Source of the DNA: an uncultured Treponema sp.
Lineage (GTDB): Bacteria > Spirochaetota > Spirochaetia > Treponematales > Treponemataceae
Direction: 5' to 3'
Length of the DNA stretch: 29,519 nucleotides
NCBI GenBank assembly: GCA_937893155.1
Contig: CALBGU010000175.1
Coordinates: 1-29,519, forward strand
Shown: piece after piece, positions 15,310-24,271 of the stretch
Layout of the letters: every line of letters begins with the position of its first letter
Position numbering within the stretch: the stretch's first letter is position 1
The notes under the pieces: model-generated
Databases searched by the model: none
The model's input: the letters and a program-made list of their open reading frames with translations, nothing else
What the model was told of the DNA's origin: nothing
Position numbers and translations under genes: made by a program

Positions 15310-16098
15310 ATGTTGAAAAATACACGATTTTTATCCATAAAATATATTTTTGGCATGTGCCTTGTTTATCTGTTTGCAAGTTGTGGCATCGATGAAGTTT
15401 TTTATTTAGATGCGCCCTCGATTACCTATAACGTACCTACTTACGAAACTACGGATTATACTGCAAAATATGTGGCTTTTCAAACAGGAGAAGACCAAGA
15501 TGATGGCGGTGATTACACGTTTGATGGAACCGCTGTGTACTACAAAATCTACAATAATTATTCCACGATGGTGTCTCGAAATTCCGCAATAGCTTCTGTA
15601 AATACGTCCAGCAATTCTGATGCAGCGGCGATAAAGGTTATTGAGACCTACGGCTATAAAGAGCTTGGTTCTCGTTCTGCATCTGGGGGGACGCTCGGCT
15701 CTCCGTTGATTTCAGACGGCGGTTCTAATCGCTCGGTATATATTCGGCTCACCACTTACGGCAATTATGCCTCGTGGACATCAACTGCGTTTACTCCGAA
15801 AATCCTCATTGGTGCAAATAGCGACGACGGGAGCGTTCCTGCCTATGTTCCTATGCGGAGTGGCAATTCAAAATCATTTGATTTTGGCAGAAGTTCTTCT
15901 GATGGTTTTGATGAATCGGTTGCCGCAGTCCCGTCGAGCAGCGATGATGATGTGGTTTATGGCTCATTTTCTGCGGAAAATACTTGGTACGTTGACTTGT
16001 ATGCTGTTGCGGTGGGGCATGATAATTCGTTTAGCCAATATTATAGTCTTGTGCTTCATTTGGGCGCAATTCCGATTGTTTCGGGTGTAAAAAACTAA
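15310..16098 (+). CDS. Putative lipoprotein, unknown function
   Basis: This 262-residue protein opens with a basic N terminus and a hydrophobic stretch ending LFASC, a relaxed spirochaete-type lipobox with the lipidated Cys at residue 25, so it should be anchored to a membrane. The mature part is rich in Ser, Tyr, Asp and Gly, with strand-like segments (TAVYYKIYNNYS, SVYIRLTTYG, WYVDLYAVAVG) and Ser/Asp-rich loops. This suggests a beta-sandwich surface or periplasmic domain. I recognise no named family. AAGG lies 5-8 bases before the ATG. It lies 18 bases before the peptidase gene and is probably co-transcribed with it. Confidence 0.8.
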   Translation: MLKNTRFLSIKYIFGMCLVYLFASCGIDEVFYLDAPSITYNVPTYETTDYTAKYVAFQTGEDQDDGGDYTFDGTAVYYKIYNNYSTMVSRNSAIASVNTSSNSDAAAIKVIETYGYKELGSRSASGGTLGSPLISDGGSNRSVYIRLTTYGNYASWTSTAFTPKILIGANSDDGSVPAYVPMRSGNSKSFDFGRSSSDGFDESVAAVPSSSDDDVVYGSFSAENTWYVDLYAVAVGHDNSFSQYYSLVLHLGAIPIVSGVKN

Positions 16099-16116
16099 GG
16101 TTAATGTATAGAAAAA

Positions 16117-17052
16117 ATGCAAAAAAAAGTGTTTTTAACACTGCTTTTCAGTTTTTTTGCCTTAAAAGTGCGTGCGCTTGAATTCGCAGAAAAACGTGCA
16201 GTGCAAATTGAGCAACTTGAGTTATTTCAAAAAGCCTATCCCGATGTTCGCTTTCACGCAGTCTGGGATTTTTGCAAAAAAGATTATCTTGTGTTTGTGC
16301 ATTTTCCGAGTATGCCTGAATGTGAAACCGTGGAGTTTTATTGGGCTGGCGGGCGGCTTTTGCCTGAAGATAAATATGACCAAAAAGAAAAATCCAGTCC
16401 GATTTTGTATTTTTATCCAGAATCGTTAGTTGACCCTGCCGAAATGACGGCTGAACAGCTGGGACGCCTGAAAGAAAATGCTCTGGCTGAAAGTGCGGAG
16501 AATGCGTTGGGCAGTCCGATGTATTTTTATGATTATTTATACGACAGTTTTGAGCGCAAAAATCTGGAATCGCACATAAAGGAAATCCCGTATTTAGGGC
16601 TTTCGATGAAAATCCACGAGCGAATTGAGAAAAATGTTCGCAATGTCGAAAAGCGCATTTTTGAAGCCGCCAAAACAAGCAGTGCGGTGCGGAAATTTCT
16701 GCAAGAATTAACAATCGACGCATTTTTTTGGCGCGTCATAAAAGGCACAGAGCGAAAATCATTTCATTCGCTTGGTATTGCGATTGATGTTTTGCCCAAA
16801 AATCTGCACGGAAAGGCATCGTATTGGGCGTGGACGCGCGATAAAATCGGCGATGGCTGGATGTTTTTGCCATTTTCGGAGCGCTGGTTTCCTCCGCGAG
16901 AAGTCATTGACGCATTCGAGGCGGAAGGCTTTGTGTGGGGCGGAAGATGGGGCATTTGGGATAATATGCACTTTGAATATCGCCCTGAACTCGTTTTGTT
17001 TAATCAGAAATACAATCGCACGAAAAAGCGGGCGTGTGAGGCAAAAAAATGA
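16117..17052 (+). CDS. M15-family (VanY/L,D- or D,D-type) peptidase, exported
   Basis: The 311-residue protein has a signal peptide (about 1-20, ending VRA) and a C-terminal zinc peptidase domain. The metal ligands of the M15 family are visible: H217 and D224 in FHSLGIAIDVLP (H-x6-D), and H285 in WDNMHFEY, preceded by GGRWGIWD. Members cleave D-Ala-D-Ala or L-Ala-D-Glu bonds in peptidoglycan peptides. The W-GG-x-W ... D-x-x-HFE pattern is closest to the carboxypeptidase/endolysin-like M15 groups; the exact bond is not predictable. The long N-terminal region (20-200) is not recognised. Its stop overlaps the MATE gene by four bases (ATGA). Confidence 0.82.
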   Translation: MQKKVFLTLLFSFFALKVRALEFAEKRAVQIEQLELFQKAYPDVRFHAVWDFCKKDYLVFVHFPSMPECETVEFYWAGGRLLPEDKYDQKEKSSPILYFYPESLVDPAEMTAEQLGRLKENALAESAENALGSPMYFYDYLYDSFERKNLESHIKEIPYLGLSMKIHERIEKNVRNVEKRIFEAAKTSSAVRKFLQELTIDAFFWRVIKGTERKSFHSLGIAIDVLPKNLHGKASYWAWTRDKIGDGWMFLPFSERWFPPREVIDAFEAEGFVWGGRWGIWDNMHFEYRPELVLFNQKYNRTKKRACEAKK

Positions 17053-18392
17053 GCGCGATAATCGGAATGCTTGACGAAACGTCAGGGTTGAAAAAACAGC
17101 TCGCCGTGGTCTTTTCGCTCTCTGCGCCTGCAATGCTTGCGCAATTATCTTCGATTGCAATGCAGTACATCGACGCGGCTATGGTCGGCTCGTTGGGCGC
17201 GGGTGCGTCGGCGGCAATCGGTGTGGTGTCTTCTTCGATGTGGTTGCTGTACGGCGTGAGTTCGGCGTGCGCTACGGGGTTTTCCGTGCAGGTGGCGCAA
17301 TGCGTGGGCGCAGGCGATACGGCGCGTTCGGCGCTCATTACCAAGCAATCCATTTTTTCCGTAACGGCAGTGTCGGTTGTTCTTGCCGTTGTTGCCGCTG
17401 TGATGTCGTTCTTTTTGCCTTCGCTGTTGGGTGCGGCGGCGGAAATCCAAAAAGATGCATCGGCGTATTTTTTTGTCTTTGCGCTGTCTTTGCCCGCCGT
17501 TATGCTCGTCAGCCTTTTCAGCTCGCTTTTGGAATGTAGCGGAAATATGAAAATCCCGAGTCTGCTGAACGCAATTTTGTGTGCCTTGGACGTGACATTT
17601 AATGCGCTGTGCATTTTCGTTCTGCATTGGGGCGTTGCGGGGGCGGCGCTCGGTACGTTTTTATCCGAAATCGTGGTGTGTGCATTGCTGTTTTACTTCG
17701 TGCGCTACAAAACGCCTGCGCTCCGTTTTTCTGCGAAGGTGCGCTGGACGGGCGACCGTGAGTGCATTTCCCGCGCGCTCAAAATCGCCGTTCCCATGGC
17801 GGCTGACCAAATTGCACTGTGCGGAGCGCAAATCGTTTCCACGGGCGTAGTTGCTCCGCTTGGCGTGGTTGCGCTTGCGGCAAACTCATTCGGCGTTACG
17901 GCGGAAGCGTTCTGCTATATGCCGGGCTATGGAATCGGTGCGGCGGCAACCACGCTGGTGGGGCAGAGCGCGGGGGCAAAAAAAAGCGCGCTTGCCAAAC
18001 GCTATGCGTGGCTTTCTGTGCTGTTGGGAATGTCGATAATGGCGGTAACAGGCGCGATTATGTATTTCATCGCTCCTGTGGTGTTCGCCTTTTTAACGCC
18101 AGACCTCGCCGTCAGAAGCCTTGGTGTTAAAGTGTTGCGCATAGAACTGTTTGCCGAGCCGCTTTTTGGCGCGTACATCGTTGCTTCGGGAGCACTGCGC
18201 GGCGTGGGAGACACACTGATGGCAGGCGTGATGAATTTGGTGAGCCTGTGGGGAGTGCGCATTACGCTGTCGGTTGTGCTGTCCCAAAAATACGGACTTA
18301 CGGGCGTTTGGATTGCAATGGCGGTGGAATTATGCTTCCGCGGCATTTTGTTTTTAACCCGTCTTGCCACTCAAAAATGGAAAAAATTCTAA
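17049..18392 (+). CDS. MATE-family multidrug/Na+ or H+ antiporter
   Basis: This 447-residue integral membrane protein has about 12 hydrophobic helices arranged as two related halves. Typical MATE sequence is present: FSLSAPAMLAQLSSIAMQYIDAAMVGSLGAGASAAIGV at the start (the conserved P-A...Q...D-x-x-M-V-G-x-L-G pattern) and a matching KIAVPMAADQIALCG, GYGIGAAATTLVGQ and GALRGVGDT in the second half. Members export cationic drugs or metabolites in exchange for Na+ or H+. It is coupled to the M15 gene by an ATGA overlap. It is rather G/C-rich compared with the rpe-rpsA core. Substrate unknown. Confidence 0.93.
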   Translation: MSAIIGMLDETSGLKKQLAVVFSLSAPAMLAQLSSIAMQYIDAAMVGSLGAGASAAIGVVSSSMWLLYGVSSACATGFSVQVAQCVGAGDTARSALITKQSIFSVTAVSVVLAVVAAVMSFFLPSLLGAAAEIQKDASAYFFVFALSLPAVMLVSLFSSLLECSGNMKIPSLLNAILCALDVTFNALCIFVLHWGVAGAALGTFLSEIVVCALLFYFVRYKTPALRFSAKVRWTGDRECISRALKIAVPMAADQIALCGAQIVSTGVVAPLGVVALAANSFGVTAEAFCYMPGYGIGAAATTLVGQSAGAKKSALAKRYAWLSVLLGMSIMAVTGAIMYFIAPVVFAFLTPDLAVRSLGVKVLRIELFAEPLFGAYIVASGALRGVGDTLMAGVMNLVSLWGVRITLSVVLSQKYGLTGVWIAMAVELCFRGILFLTRLATQKWKKF

Positions 18393-18417
18393 AAACCGCA
18401 CGCAAAAAATCCCTCGC

Positions 18418-18540
18418 GCTGAACACACCTGTAATCAGGTGCAGGATACACCTGTAATCAGCGGCTGAACACACCTGTTATCAGGTGCTGACACACTTGT
18501 AATCAGCGGCTGAACACACTTGTAATCAAGTGCAGAACAC
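18418..18540. repeat. Tandem 22-23 bp repeats with alternating palindromes
   Basis: Five units begin at 18418, 18441, 18464, 18487 and 18509, with a sixth cut off at 18532. Every second unit completes a perfect palindrome with a 4-base loop: CACCTG-TAAT-CAGGTG at 18426-18441, CACCTG-TTAT-CAGGTG at 18472-18487, and CACTTG-TAAT-CAAGTG at 18517-18532. In the third, both stem arms have changed together, so pairing is kept. The array sits between the convergent MATE and chemoreceptor genes. Confidence 0.88.
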
Positions 18541-18570
18541 AAAAAAATCCCCGCGCTTTGCACAGGGATT
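18541..18570 (-). terminator. Rho-independent terminator of the chemoreceptor gene
   Basis: Read on the minus strand, AATCCCTGTGC and GCGCGGGGATT form an 11-bp stem with two G-U pairs around an AAA loop (18546-18570), followed at once by seven T (A-run 18541-18547). It lies 22 bases after the chemoreceptor stop. On the plus strand the nearest T-run is 10 bases beyond the stem, so it would be a weaker terminator for the MATE gene. Confidence 0.85.
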
Positions 18571-18592
18571 GTACGCCAAATTTTTTCAAAAA

Positions 18593-20695
18593 TCAGACCT
18601 TGAACAAATCGATTTGCTCGCCGATTTTTTCGATAGAAACTTTTACCTCGTTTGCATATCCGCCGAGTGACTGGCTAATCTTGCCGATTGCCGATGCTCC
18701 GTCAGACAATCGCCCCGTTCGCTCTTTCATACTGGTGGTAACTTCTTGCAGTGTTTTGAGTTCCGTGTTTATATCGGCATTTCGCTTTGACATCTCTTTT
18801 GACGAATTGTGCACATCGACCGTGCTGTCGTTCATCGACTTGAGCGCCTCGCTAATCTGCTTTGAACCTGCGGTTTGCTCTTCCATCGCCGCCTTAATCT
18901 GCATAACCAGTTCGTCGGTTTCCTTGATTCTGTTCGACATTGAACTCAGTGCGTCGCTCGATTCTGTTGAAGCCGACACAACCGTAGTGATAGATTCGCG
19001 AATCTTGTCAAGCTGTTCGCCGATTGTCGCCGATTGCTCGCTTGAAGTCTCGGACAATTTTCGGATTTCGTCAGCAACAACGCTGAAGCCTTTTCCTGCC
19101 TCGCCTGCGTGCGCCGCCTCAATCGCCGCGTTCATAGCCAGCAAATTGGTCTGCTCTGCAATCGAAGAAATCGCGGTGTTTGCTTCCTGAAGCATCTGGC
19201 TTTGCTCTTCAATTTGCACAATGCGCTCGTTGACCGCCTGCTGCTTAGAAAAGCCTCTCTGGGCATCGCTTGCAAGCGTGTCAAAACTCGCCGCCATCTT
19301 TTCCACCGACTGATTGACGCTCGAAATATTGCCAATCATCTCTTCTACCGCCGCGCTCGCCTGCGACACGCCTGTTGCCTGCGAATCAATCATCGAATCG
19401 AGGTGCTTGATATTGCCCGAAATGCTCTCGACCGCAAAAACCGTCTGGTCAACGCTGCTTGTTTGCGACGTAATCTGACCCGCAAGATTTTCGATTCGTT
19501 GGCTCATCAAGGTCATTTTTTCCACCGTTTCGTTGGAACTGGTGAACATATTTTTTCCAGAATCGTAGAGTTGTGCCTTGGAATCCTTGAGCGTCGCGAC
19601 GATTTCGTGCAGTTTTTCGAGGAACAAATTAAAATGAATAACCAAATCGCCGATTTCGTCGCGGATAAACAATTTGTTGCGCTTCGTCAGGTCTGCCTCT
19701 CCGCTTTCGAGTTCCTTCAAGAAGTCGGTTACGTTGTTGATTCGCCACATCAGCCATTTTACGAACCGATACGCAAAGAACACCAAAATGACCACGGTGA
19801 TGAGCGTCAACGGAAGCACAATCTTGAATGTGTCGTCTCTGACCTTTTCCATCGCTTCCATTGACTTGAGCGCAACGCACATACCCGTAATTTCGCTGCC
19901 AGAACGGAGCGGAAAATACACCGAATAAAATTTTTTGCCCTTGATGAGCGTTTTTCCCTTATAAATTTCGCCGCCGTTCAAAACCGTGCTGATAACGTTC
20001 TGGTCGGTAACTCGCGAATTGATAAGCTCAATCATCGTAGACGATTTTCGCACATCGCCCTTCATAATCGTACACTCTACGCCGTATGAGCTTTTGACCA
20101 TATTCACGGTGTTGTACTCGCTGTTTGTAACCATATCCACGCCCATCGTGATAGACCCCACAATGCGACCGCCGTGGTAAATCGGGCGTGTTGCAAAAAG
20201 CGCGTAGTCAAAATCTCCGATGCCGTCGAATGCGCTGGCGACCGTTCCTTTCAGTGCCGAACTTACCGTTGACAAGCCGCTCAAGTTCAAGCCGTCGTTT
20301 ATGTTTACGCCTTTGAGCACCGTGCCTGATGTGTCTGTGATTGCCAAAAAACCGATGAAAATGTTCTGCTTTGTTTCATTCAGCACATCTTGGATTTCGC
20401 GCGTATTATGGCTCGCCGTTCCCTCTTGGATTTTCGGATTCTGCGCAAGCAATGCAGTATACGAGCCGAGCGATGTTTGCCAGTCGGTGAATGTGGAGTT
20501 AATGCCGTTCGCGGTTGTTTCAAGCCCAGCCGTAATATCAGCGGTCATTCCGCGGTCAAAAATACTCAGTGTTAAAAATGTCGCACCGACTGTTCCCAAA
20601 AACACAATTCCTGCAATCATTGCAAGCAATTTCGTAGCAATCTGGACATCACGCTTTGCATTTTGGTCGTGCCAGTCTAATTCTTTTCGTGCCAT
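18593..20695 (-). CDS. Methyl-accepting chemotaxis protein
   Basis: The ATG at 20695 follows GAGGAG with good spacing and gives 700 residues; the longer open frame to 20779 has no such site. Layout: short cytoplasmic N terminus, membrane helix (about 22-44), a large periplasmic sensor of Cache type (about 45-290, with FLAITDTSGTVLKGVN and RPIYHGGRIVGSITMGVD), a second membrane helix (about 303-325), HAMP (WRINNVTDFLKELESGEADL), and the signalling domain with the conserved hairpin tip IAEQTNLLAMNAAIEAAHAGEAGKG. Ligand binding would set CheA activity through CheW, steering flagellar motility. No CheR-docking pentapeptide is seen at the C terminus (DLFKV). No other chemotaxis gene is nearby, so it is an orphan receptor. 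Ligand unknown. Confidence 0.95.
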   Translation of the reverse strand: MARKELDWHDQNAKRDVQIATKLLAMIAGIVFLGTVGATFLTLSIFDRGMTADITAGLETTANGINSTFTDWQTSLGSYTALLAQNPKIQEGTASHNTREIQDVLNETKQNIFIGFLAITDTSGTVLKGVNINDGLNLSGLSTVSSALKGTVASAFDGIGDFDYALFATRPIYHGGRIVGSITMGVDMVTNSEYNTVNMVKSSYGVECTIMKGDVRKSSTMIELINSRVTDQNVISTVLNGGEIYKGKTLIKGKKFYSVYFPLRSGSEITGMCVALKSMEAMEKVRDDTFKIVLPLTLITVVILVFFAYRFVKWLMWRINNVTDFLKELESGEADLTKRNKLFIRDEIGDLVIHFNLFLEKLHEIVATLKDSKAQLYDSGKNMFTSSNETVEKMTLMSQRIENLAGQITSQTSSVDQTVFAVESISGNIKHLDSMIDSQATGVSQASAAVEEMIGNISSVNQSVEKMAASFDTLASDAQRGFSKQQAVNERIVQIEEQSQMLQEANTAISSIAEQTNLLAMNAAIEAAHAGEAGKGFSVVADEIRKLSETSSEQSATIGEQLDKIRESITTVVSASTESSDALSSMSNRIKETDELVMQIKAAMEEQTAGSKQISEALKSMNDSTVDVHNSSKEMSKRNADINTELKTLQEVTTSMKERTGRLSDGASAIGKISQSLGGYANEVKVSIEKIGEQIDLFKV

Positions 20696-20728
20696 CAAAT
20701 GTCTCCTCAATTTTGCGAATATATTTTT

Positions 20729-20757
20729 ATTATAATCCGCTTTTTTAAAAACGAACA
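20729..20757 (-). promoter_or_regulatory. Possible promoter of the chemoreceptor gene
   Basis: On the minus strand a perfect TATAAT lies at 20729-20734, about 34 bases before the ATG at 20695. The hexamer 17 bases further upstream (TGTTCG, 20752-20757) is a poor -35. A sigma28-type pattern was looked for and not found convincingly. Confidence 0.35.
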
Positions 20758-20940
20758 CTGTTTTTATTTTATTTGTCATAAAATATCTCGCACGTCTCTT
20801 CTTTTTTCATCGCAGAAAAAAAATTGCCGAAACAACAAACAGAAAGACGATGATTTTTCCCCACTTTTTCCACCGCATTTTTATCAATTTCATTTAAGAA
20901 AACAAATTCTCGCCGTGAAATTTTGTGAAAAGGCGGCAAT

Positions 20941-21142
20941 ACACCTTTTGGAGTAATGACATCAATTCATTACCCGAATTGGTCTCTTTTCGTGCCGTGA
21001 AGAAATTTTATTTTGATGGAATACACCTTTTGGAGTAATGACACCAATTCATTACCCGAATTAGTCTCTTTTCTTGCCGTGAAGAAATTTTATTTTAAGG
21101 GAATACATCTTTTGGAGTAATGATATCAATTCATTACCCGAA
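20941..21142. repeat. Tandem 82-bp repeat, about 2.5 copies, in a 536-base non-coding stretch
   Basis: ACACCTTTTGGAGTAATGAC at 20941 recurs at 21023 and, with small changes, at 21105: exactly 82 bp apart. The third copy stops near 21142. Each copy carries GTAATGA-(7 bases)-TCATTAC, a 7-bp inverted repeat (first copy 20953-20973), then GTCTCTTTTC and TTGCCGTGAAGAAATTTTATTTT. A weaker match to the last part occurs just before the first copy. The whole stretch 20696-21231 between the chemoreceptor and the response regulator has no gene I can support; besides the repeats it is A/T-rich. Confidence 0.88.
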
Positions 21143-21192
21143 AAGATATATTTTTGCAAAAATACAACGCAGAAAAGAGATTGCAGAATCAA

Positions 21193-21220
21193 GTTCGGCA
21201 ATGACACAGGCTGTTTTGCC
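21193..21220. repeat. Short dispersed repeat after the response regulator gene
   Basis: GTTCGGCAATGACA and CACAGGCTGTTTTG lie next to each other here and recur separated by about 45 bases near 29345-29404. GGCAA and TTGCC at 21197-21201 and 21216-21220 can pair. It lies 11 bases past the stop of the minus-strand regulator gene, so it may serve as a weak terminator of that operon. Confidence 0.4.
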
Positions 21221-21231
21221 AAAAAAATGCG

Positions 21232-22821
21232 TTAGGAAGCGTTTTTGAAATCGCGGGGGGAAACGCCGGTCGTTTTTTTGAAGATAAACGAAAAATAATG
21301 CGAATCCGAAAAGCCGCACTCATACGCGATGTCGGAGCTTCGCATATCGGTGGTGCGCAAAAGGCGCTTGGCTTCTTCAATGCGCACGTTCGTGAGATAT
21401 TCGATGAACGTGGTGCCGCACTCCTGCGAAAAAATCGTGGAGAAATGATTCGGGCTTAAATGCACCGCGTCGGCAACGACTTTGAGGCAGGTGTCTTGGC
21501 TGTTGAAGTGGCTCAAAATGTATTCTTTGGCTTTGAGAATCACATCGCCGTATTTTCCTTGGATTTTGGAATCGCGGAAATCGAGGATTGCTGAAAGGAT
21601 TTTTCGGATTTCGTCGGCAAAAACGTCTTCGCTCTGCACGGCGTTATCCACAAAACTGTGCTGGAGGATTTCGGGCATAATCTCGCGAATATCGCCGCCG
21701 AGGTTTTCCGCAAGGCGCGACACCGACATAATTACGTCCACGAACAAATAGGAAGCAACCACGGCGAAATGTCCCGCGTTGTCTTCCAAAAGAGAGAGTT
21801 GCTGCTGCACGATGTCGTCAATTTCGCTTTTCTGCGCGTATTTGAGGCGCTCAACGAGCGGGTCGTTTTCTTGCAGCGACAAAATGCCGTCGCTCTTGGA
21901 TTCCACGTCGTCCGCGCTCACAATGCGGCTTTTTGACCAGAATCGCGATTGTTCCAAAATTTGCGCCGCCGCCTGATACGACTGCGCAATTTCGCTCGTG
22001 CGCGGTGTCTGCGTGCCGATTGCCGAAACCACCGTGCAGTGCGCATTTTGTGCGGTGATGTGCTCCACCGCTTCACAGACGGAATATGCGGTGTCGTCAA
22101 TGTCGCCGTCACTTCCGTGCTCGCTTCCCAGCGCGCCTTTGACAATCATCACAAACCGTTCGGGGCTGATAAAAAACGGCACGACATCGCTTCGATTGCG
22201 AAACACCGACAGCAATGCGCCGGAAACTTCGTCGAGTACCGTGGCGCTCTCGCACCGTAAATCCGAGATGATGACCTTGTATTCCCGCGCCGAAAGCGAC
22301 ACGTCCAGTTCTTTGGATTTTGCGCAAATCTCCGCCGCGTCAATTTCGCCGCGCACCAATTTTGAAAGAAAATCCCGCTTGAGCAAAATCGCCGAAGACT
22401 CCAGCTCTTCCTTGAGCCGCGCCACATCGCGCTGCTGCTCTTTTTCCGCGTCGAGCGCACGGCACACTTTTTGCAAACTCCGCAGCAGTTCTTCGTGCGT
22501 GAATGGCTTTAAGATGTAATCTTCCACGCCGATAGAAATCGCGGATTTTGCGTATTCAAACTCGTCGTGCCCCGAAAGAATGATGATTTTTATCCACGGC
22601 TGAATTTTTTTGAGCAAGCGCGACAACTCCAGACCGTCCATAAACGGCATTTTGATGTCGGTGATTAAAATGTCGGGCTTGATTTCCGAAATCATCGAAA
22701 ACGCAATTTCTCCGTCCGTCGCTTCTCCCGCAAACGACAGCCCCGCGCCGTCCCAGTCGATTTTTTTGCGAATTCCCTCAAGCACGATATGCTCATCGTC
22801 TGCGATAAACACGCTGTACAT
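21232..22821 (-). CDS. AraC-type response regulator (YesN-like)
   Basis: This 529-residue regulator has an N-terminal receiver domain (1-120; acidic pair D8-D9, phosphorylated Asp D55 in ITDIKMP, conserved Lys in DYILKPF), a long middle region (about 125-420) with no clear family, and a C-terminal AraC-type domain with two helix-turn-helix units (CLKVVADAVHLSPNHFSTIF and MRSSDIAYECGFSDSHYFSFIFKKTTGVSPRDF in pieces). GGAGG lies 9 bases before the ATG, inside the end of the kinase gene, and the two genes abut exactly. Such regulators usually act with LytS/YesM-type kinases to control carbohydrate uptake or export genes near their own operon. Likely partner: the kinase directly upstream. Confidence 0.95.
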   Translation of the reverse strand: MYSVFIADDEHIVLEGIRKKIDWDGAGLSFAGEATDGEIAFSMISEIKPDILITDIKMPFMDGLELSRLLKKIQPWIKIIILSGHDEFEYAKSAISIGVEDYILKPFTHEELLRSLQKVCRALDAEKEQQRDVARLKEELESSAILLKRDFLSKLVRGEIDAAEICAKSKELDVSLSAREYKVIISDLRCESATVLDEVSGALLSVFRNRSDVVPFFISPERFVMIVKGALGSEHGSDGDIDDTAYSVCEAVEHITAQNAHCTVVSAIGTQTPRTSEIAQSYQAAAQILEQSRFWSKSRIVSADDVESKSDGILSLQENDPLVERLKYAQKSEIDDIVQQQLSLLEDNAGHFAVVASYLFVDVIMSVSRLAENLGGDIREIMPEILQHSFVDNAVQSEDVFADEIRKILSAILDFRDSKIQGKYGDVILKAKEYILSHFNSQDTCLKVVADAVHLSPNHFSTIFSQECGTTFIEYLTNVRIEEAKRLLRTTDMRSSDIAYECGFSDSHYFSFIFKKTTGVSPRDFKNAS

Positions 22822-24255
22822 TTACGCTTCCTCCATTTTTATGCACGGCACAGAAAAACTCACCCGCGCCCCCTTGCCCGCCTCGCTTTCGATGTGAAGC
22901 GCCGCCTCCGCGCCGTAATACAGCACGAGCCGCTTATTCACGTTGTAAAGCCCGTAAGACGCGCTGATTTTCTCCGCGTTGTCCGATTGCAATTCCGCCT
23001 TGACCGCCGCCATTTTTTCCGCCGAAAAACCCGCGCCGTCGTCCTGCACGCAGAACGTCATTCGCTCCTTTTTTTCGTCCGCAAAATCGGCAGACACCAC
23101 GATATGTCCGCGCCCGCGCTTGTTTTTTATGCCGTGATAAATCGCATTTTCCACCAGCGGCTGAAGCGACAATTTGAGCATTTTGAAATCCAAAATTGCT
23201 TTTTCAGCGCGGATTTCATAATTCAAAATCGACTCGTAGCGGATTTTTTGAATCGTCAGATAATGAGAAATGTGGCTGATTTCGCTTTCCACCGTAATCC
23301 AATCGTGCCCGCGCGAAAGCGAAATGCGCAAAAACTCCGAAAACGCCCGCGTTACTTTTACCACGTCGTCGGTCTGCGAGCTTTCGGCAAGCCAAATTAT
23401 CGTGTCGAACGTATTATACAAAAAATGCGGCGTGATTTGGCTTTGCAACAGTTTGAGTTCAGCTTTTTGCAGATTCTGTTGCTCTTGAATGTTCTCTTCA
23501 ATCAGCGTTTTGATTCGCTCCACCATCGTGTTCAGATTTTTGCCGAGCGTGGAAAGTTCGGCAATTTCGGGGGGCGAAACGCGTGCGCTCAAGTCGCCGA
23601 GCGCAATTTTTGTAGACAGATTTTCCATAGATGCAATCGGCTTTTTTATCGCCGAAAACATACGCAAAAACCGATTCACCGAAAACGAAACCACCACCAC
23701 AACAATCGCAATCTGAATGAGCGATAGGCGGATTTCCGATGTTTTTATCGCGGCATTCGTTACCGCGGCTTCGTCGATTTCAATGATGATGTATTCCTGC
23801 AAAATCTCCGACAACAGCGCGGCAATCGAGCGAATATCGTCGAGAGATTCCTCGTTTTTTTGCACCGTTGAGCCGTTTTCAATCTGGATTCCGAGTTCCG
23901 CAATGTGCTTTCGGAGCGTCAGACACGTCCGCTCAGCAACCGACAGGCGCGTTTTGCCCTCCGCGGTGTTCGTGCTTTCTTGAAGTTGCTCAATCCCGTT
24001 TTGAATGTTGTTCAAAATAACGTACTGCGTGCCGCGCGAAAATGTTTTGCGCCCCGAAACGATGTTCCACAATTCTGCCGTAATGCTGTTTTTGGTGTAC
24101 GCATTGATTTTGTTCGCCAAACTCACATTCGTGATAATCGTGTCGTATTGGCGGCTGTGGATTCTGGAAACCGCCACCGCGTACACCGTCGGAATGACCA
24201 TCACCAAAATGATGAACAAATACGAATGAAACAGGCTGCTTTTGAGGCTCTTCAT
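22822..24255 (-). CDS. Sensor histidine kinase, LytS/YesM type
   Basis: This 477-residue membrane kinase has two membrane helices (about 10-30 and 177-195) enclosing a helical periplasmic sensor of about 145 residues. A HAMP linker (about 197-250), the His_kinase motif LQSQITPHFLYN with phosphorylated H277, and the ATPase domain with the N box PLVENAIYHG (N370), DDGAGF and YGLYNVNKRL follow. The periplasmic part has no obvious ligand-binding fold of its own, which fits a kinase that listens to a separate binding protein. AAGGGG lies before the ATG. It is 16 bases downstream of the binding-protein gene and directly upstream of its response regulator. Confidence 0.95.
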   Translation of the reverse strand: MKSLKSSLFHSYLFIILVMVIPTVYAVAVSRIHSRQYDTIITNVSLANKINAYTKNSITAELWNIVSGRKTFSRGTQYVILNNIQNGIEQLQESTNTAEGKTRLSVAERTCLTLRKHIAELGIQIENGSTVQKNEESLDDIRSIAALLSEILQEYIIIEIDEAAVTNAAIKTSEIRLSLIQIAIVVVVVSFSVNRFLRMFSAIKKPIASMENLSTKIALGDLSARVSPPEIAELSTLGKNLNTMVERIKTLIEENIQEQQNLQKAELKLLQSQITPHFLYNTFDTIIWLAESSQTDDVVKVTRAFSEFLRISLSRGHDWITVESEISHISHYLTIQKIRYESILNYEIRAEKAILDFKMLKLSLQPLVENAIYHGIKNKRGRGHIVVSADFADEKKERMTFCVQDDGAGFSAEKMAAVKAELQSDNAEKISASYGLYNVNKRLVLYYGAEAALHIESEAGKGARVSFSVPCIKMEEA

Positions 24256-24271
24256 CAGTTTTTCCCCTTGC

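Noticed and set aside
20696..20779. Longer start for the chemoreceptor at 20779
   Set aside because: No ribosome-binding site there, while GAGGAG lies just before the ATG at 20695, and the extra residues look like translated leader.
20696..20780. Sigma28-type promoter for the chemoreceptor
   Set aside because: GCGGATTA resembles the -10 half of the motility consensus, but no TAAA-type element lies at the right distance; TATAAT fits better.
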